Below are positions 63,886-64,000 of a stretch of DNA of 64,000 bases, one piece after another. Each line of letters starts with the position of its first letter. Positions within the stretch are counted from its first letter, which is position 1. The notes beneath the pieces are model-generated. The model worked only from the letters and a program-made list of their open reading frames with translations, was not told where the DNA came from and made no database searches. A program made the translations under genes and the position numbers. This DNA is from an uncultured Photobacterium sp. Its GTDB lineage: Bacteria > Pseudomonadota > Gammaproteobacteria > Enterobacterales > Vibrionaceae. The stretch covers positions 1 to 64,000 of the forward strand of contig NZ_CAMRAN010000018.1 of NCBI RefSeq assembly GCF_947039875.1. Reading direction: 5' to 3'.

Positions 63886-64000
63886 TGATCAGTAAATTTA
63901 AATCGCTTATCGTTCATCAGCATCATTTTCACTGTCGGTGTCGTGTACTCAGTAATATCATGATTATGTATCAATGCCTCTCGTATAACGGTACTGCGTA
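63882..64000 (-). CDS. Partial gene entering from the right edge, unknown
   Basis: One minus frame is open from the window edge to a TGA at 63884-63882 (about 38 residues, containing VIREALIHNHDITEYTTPT). The other two frames stop early. Its stop overlaps the start of the next gene by ATGA, the arrangement of a real operon. Function cannot be judged from this fragment. Confidence 0.5.
   Translation of the reverse strand, partial: RSTVIREALIHNHDITEYTTPTVKMMLMNDKRFKFTDQ

Overview
The window reads as a chromosomal segment of an AT-rich marine gammaproteobacterium of the Vibrionaceae, most likely Photobacterium or a close relative. This is inferred from the overall gene set: ydbH-ynbE-ydbL, DUF3319 and YwbE proteins, a GH19 chitinase, an M66 mucinase lipoprotein, an RpoS paralogue, and a gammaproteobacterial dif site. 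It was not tested by any search. No rRNA, tRNA or CRISPR array was seen.

Left part (1-34.2 kb): the 3' end of a giant RTX adhesin with a VWA domain is followed by a 1794-residue StcE/TagA-type M66 metalloprotease lipoprotein. Next come housekeeping and transport genes: two SPOR lipoproteins, a Dcu transporter, an amidohydrolase, a YeiH transporter, the ydbH-ynbE-ydbL envelope-lipid operon, the patZ lysine acetyltransferase and ddl. A Cre-like recombinase with a degenerate active site follows, then yciH, a bile-salt-hydrolase-like amidase, a peptide transporter and a GH19 chitinase.

Centre (34.4-44.6 kb): this is the accessory and terminus zone. A near-consensus XerC/XerD dif site (34451-34478) lies 18 bp from the first of two tandem, non-identical ISNCY/IS1202-type insertion sequences, and the orphan end of a third such element follows. 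Next are a complete hipBA toxin-antitoxin operon with three evenly spaced HipB operators, a decayed gene, a NERD-domain protein, an unknown membrane protein, and a LysR/flavin-oxidoreductase pair destroyed by one deletion. About 4 kb from hipBA lies the promoter and start codon of a second, lost hipB, with two intact operators. Five matS-like 13-mers of the form GTTAC-RNY-GTCAC, plus one more symmetrical site, lie on both sides of dif. Their orientation flips at dif. Together these mark the replication terminus (Ter/MatP region) of a chromosome.

Right part (44.7-64 kb): secreted endonuclease I, YwbE, a chagasin-type protease inhibitor, several regulators, an SOS-controlled DinI homologue, and a TetR/GST/AhpD-like module with twin palindromic operators. 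Then come a second tyrosine recombinase with a duplicated N-terminal half, mntH under a Fur-type box, an RpoS-like alternative sigma factor with a DUF1439 lipoprotein downstream, chrA with a divergent LysR gene, an acyltransferase, an AraC-type protein, and a two-gene cluster that runs off the right edge.

The most interesting signals are the dif/matS terminus architecture with its dif-adjacent insertion sequences, and the ghost hipBA locus.
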